This document shows positions 7,278 through 13,553 of a stretch of DNA of 13,553 bases, piece after piece (the stretch's first letter is position 1; each line of letters starts with the position of its first letter). The notes under the pieces were generated by a model. That model was not told the DNA's origin, searched no databases, and was given only the letters and a program-made list of their open reading frames with translations. Source of the stretch: an uncultured Clostridia bacterium (GTDB lineage Bacteria; Bacillota_A; Clostridia; Oscillospirales; Oscillospiraceae); the NCBI GenBank assembly GCA_946059285.1, contig CAMGMW010000012.1:1-13553 (forward strand), written 5' to 3'. Position numbers and translations under genes: made by a program.

Positions 7278-7363
7278 TTCTTCATTCACCTTAGACACAG
7301 ATAAAAGATTTACTGTGTTTGCATAAAACGGACTTTGCCAACCGTGGTTCGCGTCGGTTTCCT

Positions 7364-8191
7364 TCAGCCGATCGATGCTTCATAGAGCGCATTTTTCGGC
7401 AGCCCTGTTTCCGCGGACACCTGCTTGACCGCGTCCTTGCGGCTGCAGCCCTCCGCCATCAGCGCTGCGATCCGCCGCAGCGCATCTTCCTGCGTCGGGC
7501 ATTCCTCCGCCGGCGCCGGGGCGCCTTCAACAATCAGTACATATTCACCTCTGGGCGTTTGCGTTTCATAATAGGTGATCGCTTCCCCCAAGGTCATGCG
7601 AAGCACCTCCTCATGCAGCTTGGTCAGCTCCCGGCAAAGAGAGATACGACGTGTGCTTCCGAATACAGCCGCCATATCCGACAGTGTCGCGGTCAGCTTG
7701 TGGGGCGCTTCGTAGAAAATCATGGTACGCATTTCCTGCCGCAGCGCATCCAGATGGGCGCCGCGGTTTTTTTTCGCGGTGGAGAGGAAGCCCTCAAAGG
7801 TAAATCGACCGGTGGGCAGCCCTGAAATACTCAAAGCGGTGATGGCAGCGCAGGGACCGGGAATGGCGCTGACGGTGATCCCGGCTTCCGCGCAGAGTCG
7901 GACCAGATCTTCTCCGGGGTCGGAGATGGCGGGAGAGCCTGCGTCCGAGACTAACGCGCAGGTTTCTCCGCCGAGGATGCGCTCGACGATTTTAGGACCG
8001 CTGACGGTCTTGTTGTGCTCATAATAGCTGACCAGTGGCTTTTTCAGCTCCAGAAAATTCAGCAGCCGAAGGGACACACGGGTGTCCTCTGCGGCAATAA
8101 AATCCGCCGCGGCCAGCACCTCCCGGCAGCGTTCGGAGATGTCGGAAAGATTGCCGATCGGGGTTGGGACGAGATAAAGCATACCGCTCAT
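7364..8191 (-). CDS. rsmI: 16S rRNA (cytidine1402-2'-O)-methyltransferase
   Basis: RsmI transfers a methyl group from S-adenosylmethionine to the 2'-OH of C1402 in the 16S rRNA decoding centre. The 275-residue protein shows the tetrapyrrole-methylase fold used by this family: LVPTPIGNLSDIS at 7-19, EDTRVS at 35-40, LVSDAGSPAISDPG at 80-93, IPGPCAAITALSISG at 110-124 and the FEGFL segment at 132-136. A helical C-terminal extension (about 230-275) is also typical. The start at 8191 has GGAGG 6 bases upstream and overlaps the trmN6 stop by 4 bases (ATGA), so the two are translationally coupled. A second ATG three codons on is less likely. The same two families are neighbours in Bacillus (yabB and yabC), where a small GIY-YIG gene lies between them; it is absent here. 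Confidence 0.96.
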   Translation of the reverse strand: MSGMLYLVPTPIGNLSDISERCREVLAAADFIAAEDTRVSLRLLNFLELKKPLVSYYEHNKTVSGPKIVERILGGETCALVSDAGSPAISDPGEDLVRLCAEAGITVSAIPGPCAAITALSISGLPTGRFTFEGFLSTAKKNRGAHLDALRQEMRTMIFYEAPHKLTATLSDMAAVFGSTRRISLCRELTKLHEEVLRMTLGEAITYYETQTPRGEYVLIVEGAPAPAEECPTQEDALRRIAALMAEGCSRKDAVKQVSAETGLPKNALYEASIG

Positions 8192-8892
8192 AGGCCGCCT
8201 CCGCTTCGATGATATACGGCGCGGTAGTCTTCTGTTTCCGTGCCGTCGGGATAAAACTCAATGAAATCCGGCTCATATTGCAGTCCGGGTTTTCCGCCGC
8301 GTCTGCCTTCGAGCAGGACCAGGCATACTGCGGATGCGGCGGTATGCCGCACAAAGCGGATCCGCTTCGGCTCGATCCCGCTCCGGCGCATCTGCCAGAT
8401 CAGGTCGCACAGCCGCTCCGGGCGATGCACCACCGCGAATCTTCCGCCGCTGGGCAGCAACCAGGCCGCCGCATCGCACAGGCGCTCCAGCGGCAGGCAA
8501 AGTTCTGTTCGCGCCGCTGCATATTCCACGCTGACCTTGCCGCTGCCAACGGGGAAATAGGGCGGGTTTGAGATGACGCAGTCCATGCTGCCTGCGGGAA
8601 GCAGCGAGCGGATTTCCCGCACGTCGCCATGCAAAACGGAGAGCCGCGCCTGCAGCCCGTTGCGTTGAATGTTTTCCTGCGCGACCTGCCATGCGCCATC
8701 GCACAGTTCGATGCCGGTGACGCTGCAATCCGCGCTTCTTCCGCACAGCAAGAGCCCCAGCGTGCCGCTTCCGGCGCCAAGATCGGCGACCTTTGCCTTT
8801 GGGGGCAGCGTGAGAAACTGTGCCAGCAGCATGGAGTCCGTGCCGAGGGGAAAACCGCCCGACTCTATTTGTATGCCGTTACACTCTTCCAT
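8188..8892 (-). CDS. trmN6: tRNA1(Val) (adenine37-N6)-methyltransferase-like protein
   Basis: This 234-residue Rossmann-fold methyltransferase belongs to the YfiC/YabB family. Motif I is ADLGAGSGTLGLLL (36-49), the acidic residue after strand 2 is in GIELCDG (60-66), and the N6-adenine catalytic motif is NPPY (109-112). The N-terminal GFPLGTDSMLLAQF is typical of TrmN6-like proteins. In E. coli the enzyme methylates A37 of one valine tRNA; the exact substrate in Gram-positives is less certain. The frame is open to a TTG at 8916, but I chose the ATG at 8892 because GGAG lies 6 bases upstream and family members start just before this block. It lies 74 bases downstream of the ferredoxin gene, with a hairpin between them, and overlaps rsmI by 4 bases. 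Confidence 0.9.
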   Translation of the reverse strand: MEECNGIQIESGGFPLGTDSMLLAQFLTLPPKAKVADLGAGSGTLGLLLCGRSADCSVTGIELCDGAWQVAQENIQRNGLQARLSVLHGDVREIRSLLPAGSMDCVISNPPYFPVGSGKVSVEYAAARTELCLPLERLCDAAAWLLPSGGRFAVVHRPERLCDLIWQMRRSGIEPKRIRFVRHTAASAVCLVLLEGRRGGKPGLQYEPDFIEFYPDGTETEDYRAVYHRSGGGL

Positions 8893-8916
8893 ATCAAACT
8901 CCGCCGGGATAAACAA

Positions 8917-8945
8917 CCGGTCTGCACAGCGTTTGCGCAGACCGG
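8917..8945 (-). terminator. Hairpin terminator or attenuator after the ferredoxin gene
   Basis: A 9-bp perfect stem (8917-8925 with 8937-8945) encloses an 11-base loop. On the minus strand it follows the ferredoxin stop by about 20 bases and is succeeded by TTGTTTAT, a broken U-run. It ends only about 13 bases before the ribosome binding site of trmN6, so it may stop most ferredoxin transcripts while letting some continue into trmN6-rsmI. I see no separate promoter for trmN6. Confidence 0.6.
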
Positions 8946-8966
8946 CTGTTTCCGTTTTTAGGTGGT

Positions 8967-9137
8967 TTATTGCTGCTCGATTGCTTCAAGCGGGCAGACA
9001 GATGCGCAGGTACCGCACTCAACACACTGATCAGCGTCGATGACGAACTTGTCGTCGCCCTCGGTGATGATACCGAGCGGGCAGCTATCGGCACAGGTGC
9101 CGCACTTTGCACAGGCATCGGTGATAAAATATGCCAT
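8967..9137 (-). CDS. 2[4Fe-4S] ferredoxin
   Basis: This is a 56-residue clostridial-type ferredoxin, a soluble low-potential electron carrier in anaerobic metabolism. Two cluster motifs are complete: C9-x2-C12-x2-C15-x3-C19-P and C38-x2-C41-x2-C44-x3-C48-P. Both halves have the internal pseudo-repeat (CGTCADSCP and CGTCASVCP), and the acidic linker EGDDKFVID sits between them. The length equals the usual 55-60 residues. The ATG at 9137 has AGGAGG 8 bases upstream and a promoter of its own; the gene is transcribed away from clpC. Nothing nearby is an obvious redox partner, so its electron donor and acceptor cannot be named from context. Confidence 0.95.
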   Translation of the reverse strand: MAYFITDACAKCGTCADSCPLGIITEGDDKFVIDADQCVECGTCASVCPLEAIEQQ

Positions 9138-9169
9138 GATGTAATCCTCCTATTATTTATGTTGTAATC

Positions 9170-9197
9170 ATTCTATCATGTTTTTTTAAAAAAGCAA
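9170..9197 (-). promoter_or_regulatory. Promoter of the ferredoxin gene
   Basis: On the minus strand TTGCTT (-35) and TAGAAT (-10, 5/6) are 16 bases apart, in an A/T-rich stretch with runs of seven T and six A. The start would fall about 10-15 bases before the AGGAGG of the ferredoxin gene. Confidence 0.6.
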
Positions 9198-9239
9198 ATA
9201 CTAAAAGCAGGAGATTCAGTTTTTTTCAGGGTATAGAAG

Positions 9240-9256
9240 CGTCGCGAAGCGTCAAA
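9240..9256 (+). promoter_or_regulatory. Degenerate CtsR-box-like direct repeat before the clpC-like gene
   Basis: Two heptads, CGTCGCG and CGTCAAA, are separated by AAG, giving the 7-3-7 spacing of the CtsR operator (RGTCAAA NAN RGTCAAA). The second heptad matches 6 of 7 positions; the first matches only GTC. The 8-mer GAAGCGTC is repeated exactly 10 bases apart (9236-9243 and 9246-9253). A TATAGA at 9232-9237 could be the -10, which would put the repeat over the transcription start, where CtsR often binds, but no -35 is evident. Confidence 0.3.
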
Positions 9257-9285
9257 AATGTTGGAGGTAACGGAGGCGGCGGAAT

Positions 9286-11571
9286 TTGGGCAAAAAGGAC
9301 TTCTGCGCGGACAGCAAGCGGATGCTTCGCATGGCGTGGGCAGCGGCAGCGGCCCTGGGACACAGTGACGTCGGCACGGAGCATCTGCTGCTGGCGATTT
9401 TACAGATGCCCGGAACGACTGCCTGCCGCCTGTTATGCTGGGAAGGACTGTGCACCGAAGAATTTGCTGAGCGGGTCGTTGCATGGCGCGGACGCGGACG
9501 GCAGGGCTGCCGTCTGTATCAGGGACTTTCCGTCCATGCAAAACGGGCGGTCAGCGGAGCTGCTGCGGAGGCGGACACGCGCAGTGTGCAGCCGGAACAC
9601 CTGCTGCTGGCGATCCTGCGAGACGATACCTGCGGCGCAACAAGACTATTGCAGCAATGCGGCTTAAGCGCCGATCATCTTTTTTCCAATCTATATGAGG
9701 CGATGAACGCCGGAAGGGAGCAGACAATGCAGAACACACGACTGCTGGATCAATTCGGGACCGACATGGTTGAACAGGCGGCACAGGGCAACGTGACCGT
9801 GGGCAGGCAGCAGGAGATTGAAACGGTGCTCCAGATCCTCTCAAGAAAGCATAAAAACAACCCGGCGCTGATCGGCGAGCCGGGCGTGGGAAAGACTGCC
9901 ATCGCAGAGGGCGTGGCGCAGTATCTTGCGGCGGGACGCGTGCCGGAACAGCTGCGGGGGAAACGACTGTTTGCGCTGGATATGGCGAGCGTGATCGCCG
10001 GGACAAAATATCGGGGTGAATTCGAAGAGCGTGTGCGGGACATTCTGGCGGAGATCCGCCGGGTGCAGAATGTGATCCTGTTCATTGATGAGATGCACAC
10101 GCTGGTAGGCGCGGGTGCGGCGGAGGGCGCCATTGATGCGGCAAACCTGCTCAAACCGGCGCTGGGCAGGGGAGAAATCCAGATCATCGGTGCGACGACG
10201 CTGACAGAGTACCGAAAATACATTGAAAAAGACGCCGCGCTGGAACGGCGTTTCCGAACGGTTCAGGTGCGGGAACCGACGAAGGAGGAAACATGGAAGA
10301 TCCTGAACGGTCTGCGCCCCGGACTTGAGGCACATCACCATATTTGTATCACCGAGGAGGCGGTACGGGCATCCATCGAGCTTTCCTGCCGCTATCTAAC
10401 GGATAAATTCTTACCGGACAAGGCTGTAGACCTGCTGGACGAAGGAGCGGCACACGCGAAAATGGCACAGACCTGCGGCGGTGACAGCGAAACGGAGCGC
10501 GCGCTGCAGGAGGCGGTGCGCAGCGGGCAATATGAGCAGGCGGCGACGCTGCGGGATCGTCTGCAAAAGCTCCGCAGGCGGCCGCACGCCTGCGTCGGCG
10601 CGCAGGACATCGCCGCCGCGGTTTCCAGCCGGACAGGCATCCCCATCGGCATGGTGTCCCTGTCAGAAAAGCAGCGGCTTTGCAGTCTGGAGCAGATTCT
10701 GGGTCAGCGGGTCATCGGACAGGAGGCGGCGATCCGCGCCGTAGCCGAGGCGGTTCGGCGGGGCAGGTCCGGTCTGGCAGAGCAGAAGCGTCCTGTTGCG
10801 GCAATGCTTTTCACCGGACCGACCGGAGTGGGCAAAACCGAGCTGTGCAAGGCGCTGGCGGAGGCAGTTTACGGCAGTGAAAGCGCAATGGTGCGCATTG
10901 ATATGTCGGAATATATGGAAAAGCATGCGGTCTCCCGCCTGATTGGCGCGCCTCCGGGCTATGTGGGATACGATGAGGGAGGAGAACTGTCCGAGCGGGT
11001 GCGCCGCCGTCCGTACAGCCTTGTGCTGTTGGATGAACTGGAAAAGGCGCATCGGGATGTGTGTGGGCTACTGCTTCAAATCATGGAGGACGGTATCCTG
11101 ACGGATTCCATGGGGCGGCATATTGATTTTAAAAACACAATGATTGTCATGACCTCCAATCTGGGTGGAGAAAACGCCGGAAGAGGCAGCTTGGGTTTTG
11201 GAGAGCGGAACGACGAAGAGCCGATGCAGAAAAGCCTGCGGGAGCATTTTCCGCCTGAATTTCTGGGTCGTATTGATTGCATCGCTGCCTTTTCTCCCCT
11301 GCGGGAGCCGGAACTGACGCGCATTGCGGATCACCAGCTGCAGGCGCTGCAAAAGCGAGCGGAGCGGCTGCGTGTGGCGTTGCAATTTGCACCTGAGGTA
11401 GCCTGCAGCATTGCTCGCCGCAGCGCGGGAAAGCAAAGCGGTGCACGGGAGGTGCGCCGCCTGATCCAGTCAGAAGTGGAAAACCCGCTGGCAGCGGCAC
11501 TGCTGGCAGCGGATACACCGCCCAAAAAGGTTTGCGCTGCGGTGCAAGATGGGCGTATCGTTCTGTGTTGA
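9286..11571 (+). CDS. clpC: ClpC-family AAA+ unfoldase with a short middle domain
   Basis: This ATP-driven ring unfoldase probably feeds proteins to ClpP. It has 761 residues against about 810 for Bacillus ClpC. In order: two N-domain repeats (about 5-65 and 80-140, GTEHLLLAIL and QPEHLLLAIL), AAA1 with Walker A GEPGVGKT (197-204), pore loop KYRGEF and Walker B ILFIDE (264-269), and a shortened middle domain with one UVR-like hairpin (404-429). AAA2 has Walker A GPTGVGKT (511-518), pore loop GYVGYDEGG (558-566), Walker B LVLLDE (579-584), sensor N625 and sensor-2 GAR (719-721). A ClpP-docking LGF loop is at 636-638, which argues against ClpB. The start is TTG with GGAGG 9 bases upstream; the N-domain begins at once, so no earlier start is needed. 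No ctsR, mcsA or mcsB is adjacent. Cys is abundant (17). A ClpC paralogue rather than the main ClpC is possible. Confidence 0.92.
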   Translation: MGKKDFCADSKRMLRMAWAAAAALGHSDVGTEHLLLAILQMPGTTACRLLCWEGLCTEEFAERVVAWRGRGRQGCRLYQGLSVHAKRAVSGAAAEADTRSVQPEHLLLAILRDDTCGATRLLQQCGLSADHLFSNLYEAMNAGREQTMQNTRLLDQFGTDMVEQAAQGNVTVGRQQEIETVLQILSRKHKNNPALIGEPGVGKTAIAEGVAQYLAAGRVPEQLRGKRLFALDMASVIAGTKYRGEFEERVRDILAEIRRVQNVILFIDEMHTLVGAGAAEGAIDAANLLKPALGRGEIQIIGATTLTEYRKYIEKDAALERRFRTVQVREPTKEETWKILNGLRPGLEAHHHICITEEAVRASIELSCRYLTDKFLPDKAVDLLDEGAAHAKMAQTCGGDSETERALQEAVRSGQYEQAATLRDRLQKLRRRPHACVGAQDIAAAVSSRTGIPIGMVSLSEKQRLCSLEQILGQRVIGQEAAIRAVAEAVRRGRSGLAEQKRPVAAMLFTGPTGVGKTELCKALAEAVYGSESAMVRIDMSEYMEKHAVSRLIGAPPGYVGYDEGGELSERVRRRPYSLVLLDELEKAHRDVCGLLLQIMEDGILTDSMGRHIDFKNTMIVMTSNLGGENAGRGSLGFGERNDEEPMQKSLREHFPPEFLGRIDCIAAFSPLREPELTRIADHQLQALQKRAERLRVALQFAPEVACSIARRSAGKQSGAREVRRLIQSEVENPLAAALLAADTPPKKVCAAVQDGRIVLC

Positions 11572-11576
11572 AAAAA

Positions 11577-11608
11577 GGGCGCGTTTTTCAACGCGCCCCC
11601 ATTTTTTT
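11577..11608. terminator. Bidirectional terminator shared by clpC and htrA
   Basis: An 8-bp GC-rich stem (11577-11584 with 11591-11598) has a 6-base loop. On + it is followed by CCA and seven T (11602-11608); on - the stem is followed by six T (11571-11576). The two stop codons are only 35 bases apart, so the T-run abuts the htrA stop and the A-run abuts the clpC stop. Confidence 0.92.
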
Positions 11609-13016
11609 AGCGTCCGTAAATATAGCCCCACGGAAACGGATTGGTGTTTTGTGAGGATTGCTGTTCCTCCTGCACGCTGTTTTCCTCCATGATGGCGGGC
11701 TGCTTCTGCTCCCCCACGGTGAGCGTCAGTTCCATAATACTTCCCTGACGGTAGACCGTCAGTTTTAACTCCGTGCCGATTTCCGTCTTGGAGACAAGCT
11801 CCACCAGTGCGCTATGGGAGGTGATCGTTTCGCCGTTGACTGCGGTAATGATGTCATTCGCTTTAAGCCCTGCGTTCTCTGCGGGGCTGCCCGCCACGAC
11901 GCTCTTTACCGCCGCACCCTGCGGCAGTCCGTAGGCCTGATATTCCTCGCTCACACTGGTGACAGTCAGACCGACGTAGGGCTTGGAGACATATCCCTTT
12001 TCGATGATGCTTTCAATGATCTCTCTTACATCACTGATGGGGATGGCAAAGCAGATGTTATCAATGGAGGCAGAACCGAGACCGCTGCTGGAGTATTTGG
12101 CGTTGGTGATACCAATGACCTCTCCGTAGAGATTGAACAGCGCGCCGCCGGAGTTGCCGGAGTTGATAGCGCAGTCTGTCTGAATCAGTTCCATGGTCAC
12201 ATTGCTGGAGAGCGTGACTTTACGGTCCAGCGCACTGACGACACCGGATGTCAGTGAGAAGGTCAGTTCACCCAACGGATTACCGATGGCAATCACGCTG
12301 TCGCCCACATTCAGGTTGTCGGAGTCGCCGAGGATGACCGGCGTCAGATTCTCCGCCTCGATTTTCAGCACGGCAATGTCGTTGCTTTCGTCGCCGCCGA
12401 CCAAAGTGGCATCATAGGCGGTACCGTCGTAGGTGGTGACTTTCACGGAGGAGGCACCGTCAATCACGTGGTAATTGGTAACGATATAACCATCATCGCT
12501 GAGGATGAAGCCTGAACCGGCGATCGCGGAAGTGCTGTAGCCGAAAATGTTGGTGGTTACTACCGAGGTGGTGATGCCAACGGTAGAATTGACATTTGCC
12601 GCATAGACCTCCGCAGCGGTCATCTCCTTGCTGGTGTCGATATTGGAAACATTGATGACAGAGGGTTGGCGGTTTCCTTCCAAAATGGTGGAGACATTCG
12701 AGGGGGCGTTCTTGGTCTGCTCTGACAGCGCGTTGACAGCCAGAACGCTACCTGCACCCAGTATTCCGCCTAACAGGGAGAAGCAAAGCGCCAGCGCGAT
12801 GATTTTCCCGGCGCCGGATTTCTTCTTCGGCTTTTGCGGCTGCGGGTCCTGCGGAGGAACCGTATGATAAACAGGGGGGACGTAGGACGGCTGCGCGCTG
12901 TAAACCGGCGATGCATCATAGCCCGCCTGTTCCTGCCGCGGGGTCTGCCCTGCCGCATCATGCGGTGCGCCCTCCGGATATGTTTGATTATTTTGAGAAT
13001 TGTACGGATCGTACAT
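11607..13016 (-). CDS. htrA: HtrA/DegP-type membrane-anchored serine protease with one PDZ domain
   Basis: This surface protein quality-control protease has 469 residues. Residues 1-66 form a Tyr/Pro/Gln-rich cytoplasmic tail ending in PKKK. One membrane helix follows (about 71-96), then a spacer and a trypsin-like domain (about 140-335) with the triad H183 (TNYHV), D213 (NDIAV) and S289 (GNSGG). A single PDZ domain (about 345-436) carries the YVGL entry and the GSPAENAGLKANDII core. The C-terminus is Gln/Asn/Ser-rich. This architecture is that of Gram-positive HtrA/YycK/YvtA proteins. ATG 13016 is chosen because AAGGAG sits 8 bases before it; a GTG at 13025 overlaps that site and is unlikely. 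The gene lies 76 bases downstream of ttcA and converges on clpC. It has no signal-peptidase site after the helix, so it should stay anchored. Confidence 0.95.
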   Translation of the reverse strand: MYDPYNSQNNQTYPEGAPHDAAGQTPRQEQAGYDASPVYSAQPSYVPPVYHTVPPQDPQPQKPKKKSGAGKIIALALCFSLLGGILGAGSVLAVNALSEQTKNAPSNVSTILEGNRQPSVINVSNIDTSKEMTAAEVYAANVNSTVGITTSVVTTNIFGYSTSAIAGSGFILSDDGYIVTNYHVIDGASSVKVTTYDGTAYDATLVGGDESNDIAVLKIEAENLTPVILGDSDNLNVGDSVIAIGNPLGELTFSLTSGVVSALDRKVTLSSNVTMELIQTDCAINSGNSGGALFNLYGEVIGITNAKYSSSGLGSASIDNICFAIPISDVREIIESIIEKGYVSKPYVGLTVTSVSEEYQAYGLPQGAAVKSVVAGSPAENAGLKANDIITAVNGETITSHSALVELVSKTEIGTELKLTVYRQGSIMELTLTVGEQKQPAIMEENSVQEEQQSSQNTNPFPWGYIYGR

Positions 13017-13045
13017 AAACGTCACTCCTTTGTCTTGATGGCTTT

Positions 13046-13088
13046 ATTGTAGCTCGGAAAACTAAAATGATGCTGAAAAAAGTGAAAA
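13046..13088 (-). promoter_or_regulatory. Possible htrA promoter with two upstream TTTTCA repeats
   Basis: On the minus strand TACAAT (13046-13051) is a good -10 about 20 bases before the htrA Shine-Dalgarno, but the -35 position has no recognisable hexamer. Upstream, TTTTCA occurs twice, 9 bases apart (13083-13088 and 13074-13079), where an activator could sit. Read-through from ttcA is the alternative. Confidence 0.3.
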
Positions 13089-13092
13089 CAAA

Positions 13093-13553
13093 CTATGAAC
13101 GTTCCTTTTTGCCGCGGGGGTGCGGCTGCACACCCCATTCCGGCAGCGGCAGCCGCTGCATGGCGCCGAATATGCGGTTTCTCAGGTCCGGATAGGTTTC
13201 GGAAAGCGTAGCGATCAGCGCTTTGATCTCTTCGCGTTTGGTATGCTTGTCCGCGGGGCAGAGATTGCGGACGACCGGAAGCTGATTCTGCCGGGCAAAC
13301 CGCTCGACCATTCCTTCTGTCAGATACAGCATGGGACGGATCTGCGTCACGCCGGAGCGGTCCAAATAGGTAACCGGCTGGAAGCAGCTCAGCCGTCCCT
13401 CAAAGATCAGACTCATGAAAAAGGTCTCCACGGCGTCATCATAGTGATGCCCCAGCGCCACTTTGCGAAAGCCCTGCTCCAGCAACGCCTGATTCAATGC
13501 GCCGCGCCGCATTTTCGCGCACATGGAGCAGGGATTCTTCTCCTTGCGGTAGT
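13093..13553 (-). CDS. ttcA: TtcA-like tRNA thiolation enzyme, C-terminal part (5' truncated by window edge)
   Basis: This PP-loop ATPase family adds sulfur to cytidine 32 of certain tRNAs, using ATP and an iron-sulfur cluster. The last 153 codons are visible, and the frame is open to the right edge (the coding sequence begins outside). Near the edge is PCSMCAKMRRGAL, whose CxxC supplies two cluster ligands. Next come LGHHYDDAVETFFMSL, the conserved LGHH segment of the fold, and RPMLYLTE. The third Cys is in VVRNLCPADKHTKREE, followed by the FGAMQRL helix near the end. These match TtcA better than the related lysidine synthetase TilS, which lacks the three-Cys pattern. The N-terminal SGGxDS loop is out of view. 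The Cys pattern is from memory of the family, so the exact substrate is less sure than the family. Confidence 0.88.
   Translation of the reverse strand, partial: YRKEKNPCSMCAKMRRGALNQALLEQGFRKVALGHHYDDAVETFFMSLIFEGRLSCFQPVTYLDRSGVTQIRPMLYLTEGMVERFARQNQLPVVRNLCPADKHTKREEIKALIATLSETYPDLRNRIFGAMQRLPLPEWGVQPHPRGKKERS

Noticed and set aside
7319..7825. 168-codon plus-strand frame after galE
   Set aside because: Antisense to rsmI for almost all of its length, with Arg-rich low-information sequence.
9258..9368. 36-residue ATG frame overlapping the start of the clpC-like gene
   Set aside because: No ribosome binding site precedes it, and it only reads the clpC start region out of frame; no evidence for a leader peptide.
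1..13553. Search for CRISPR, insertion sequence, tRNA, phage or toxin-antitoxin content
   Set aside because: No regular direct-repeat array, transposase-like product, cloverleaf or phage-like product was seen; nearly all sequence is explained by the listed genes.

Overview
The window is an ordinary-looking chromosomal segment of a moderately GC-rich, low-oxygen Gram-positive bacterium, most likely a member of the Clostridia (Oscillospiraceae-like). The basis for that is AGGAGG-type ribosome binding sites, a clostridial-type galactokinase (GRTELGGNHTDHQHG motif), a class II GalT remnant, a 2[4Fe-4S] ferredoxin, a ClpC-family ATPase with a UVR-like middle domain, and a membrane-anchored HtrA. 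Genus cannot be told from the sequence alone.

Layout from left to right. (1) The 3' end of thrS (+) meets the end of a two-gene ABC exporter operon (-) at a strong bidirectional hairpin terminator. (2) The exporter genes (4161 down to 708) encode a heterodimer with one degenerate and one canonical ATP site, and are driven by an extended -10 promoter near 4190-4217. (3) Diverging from them is a Leloir operon, galK-galT-galE (+, 4311-7064). Its galT has lost the whole catalytic core by what looks like an in-frame internal deletion, leaving a 185-residue remnant that is still translationally coupled to galK. (4) A hairpin-rich 299-base spacer ends in another terminator. (5) The rRNA/tRNA methyltransferase pair trmN6-rsmI (-) has overlapping ATGA and corresponds to the yabB/yabC neighbourhood of Bacillus. 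(6) A 56-residue 2[4Fe-4S] ferredoxin gene (-) has its own promoter and a downstream hairpin. (7) A solitary clpC-like gene (+) has a TTG start and a degenerate CtsR-box-like sequence in front. (8) An htrA-type membrane serine protease (-) sits tail to tail with clpC across a shared terminator. (9) The 3' part of a ttcA-like tRNA thiolation gene (-) runs off the right edge.

How the genes fit together: the window mixes translation (thrS, rsmI, trmN6, ttcA), protein quality control (clpC, htrA), an exporter, a ferredoxin and galactose metabolism. The clearest anomaly is the gutted galT between intact galK and galE. As it stands, this locus could phosphorylate galactose and interconvert UDP-hexoses, but it lacks the uridylyltransferase step that joins them. 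I see no CRISPR array, insertion sequence, tRNA, rRNA, phage or defence module, and no convincing new multi-gene system.
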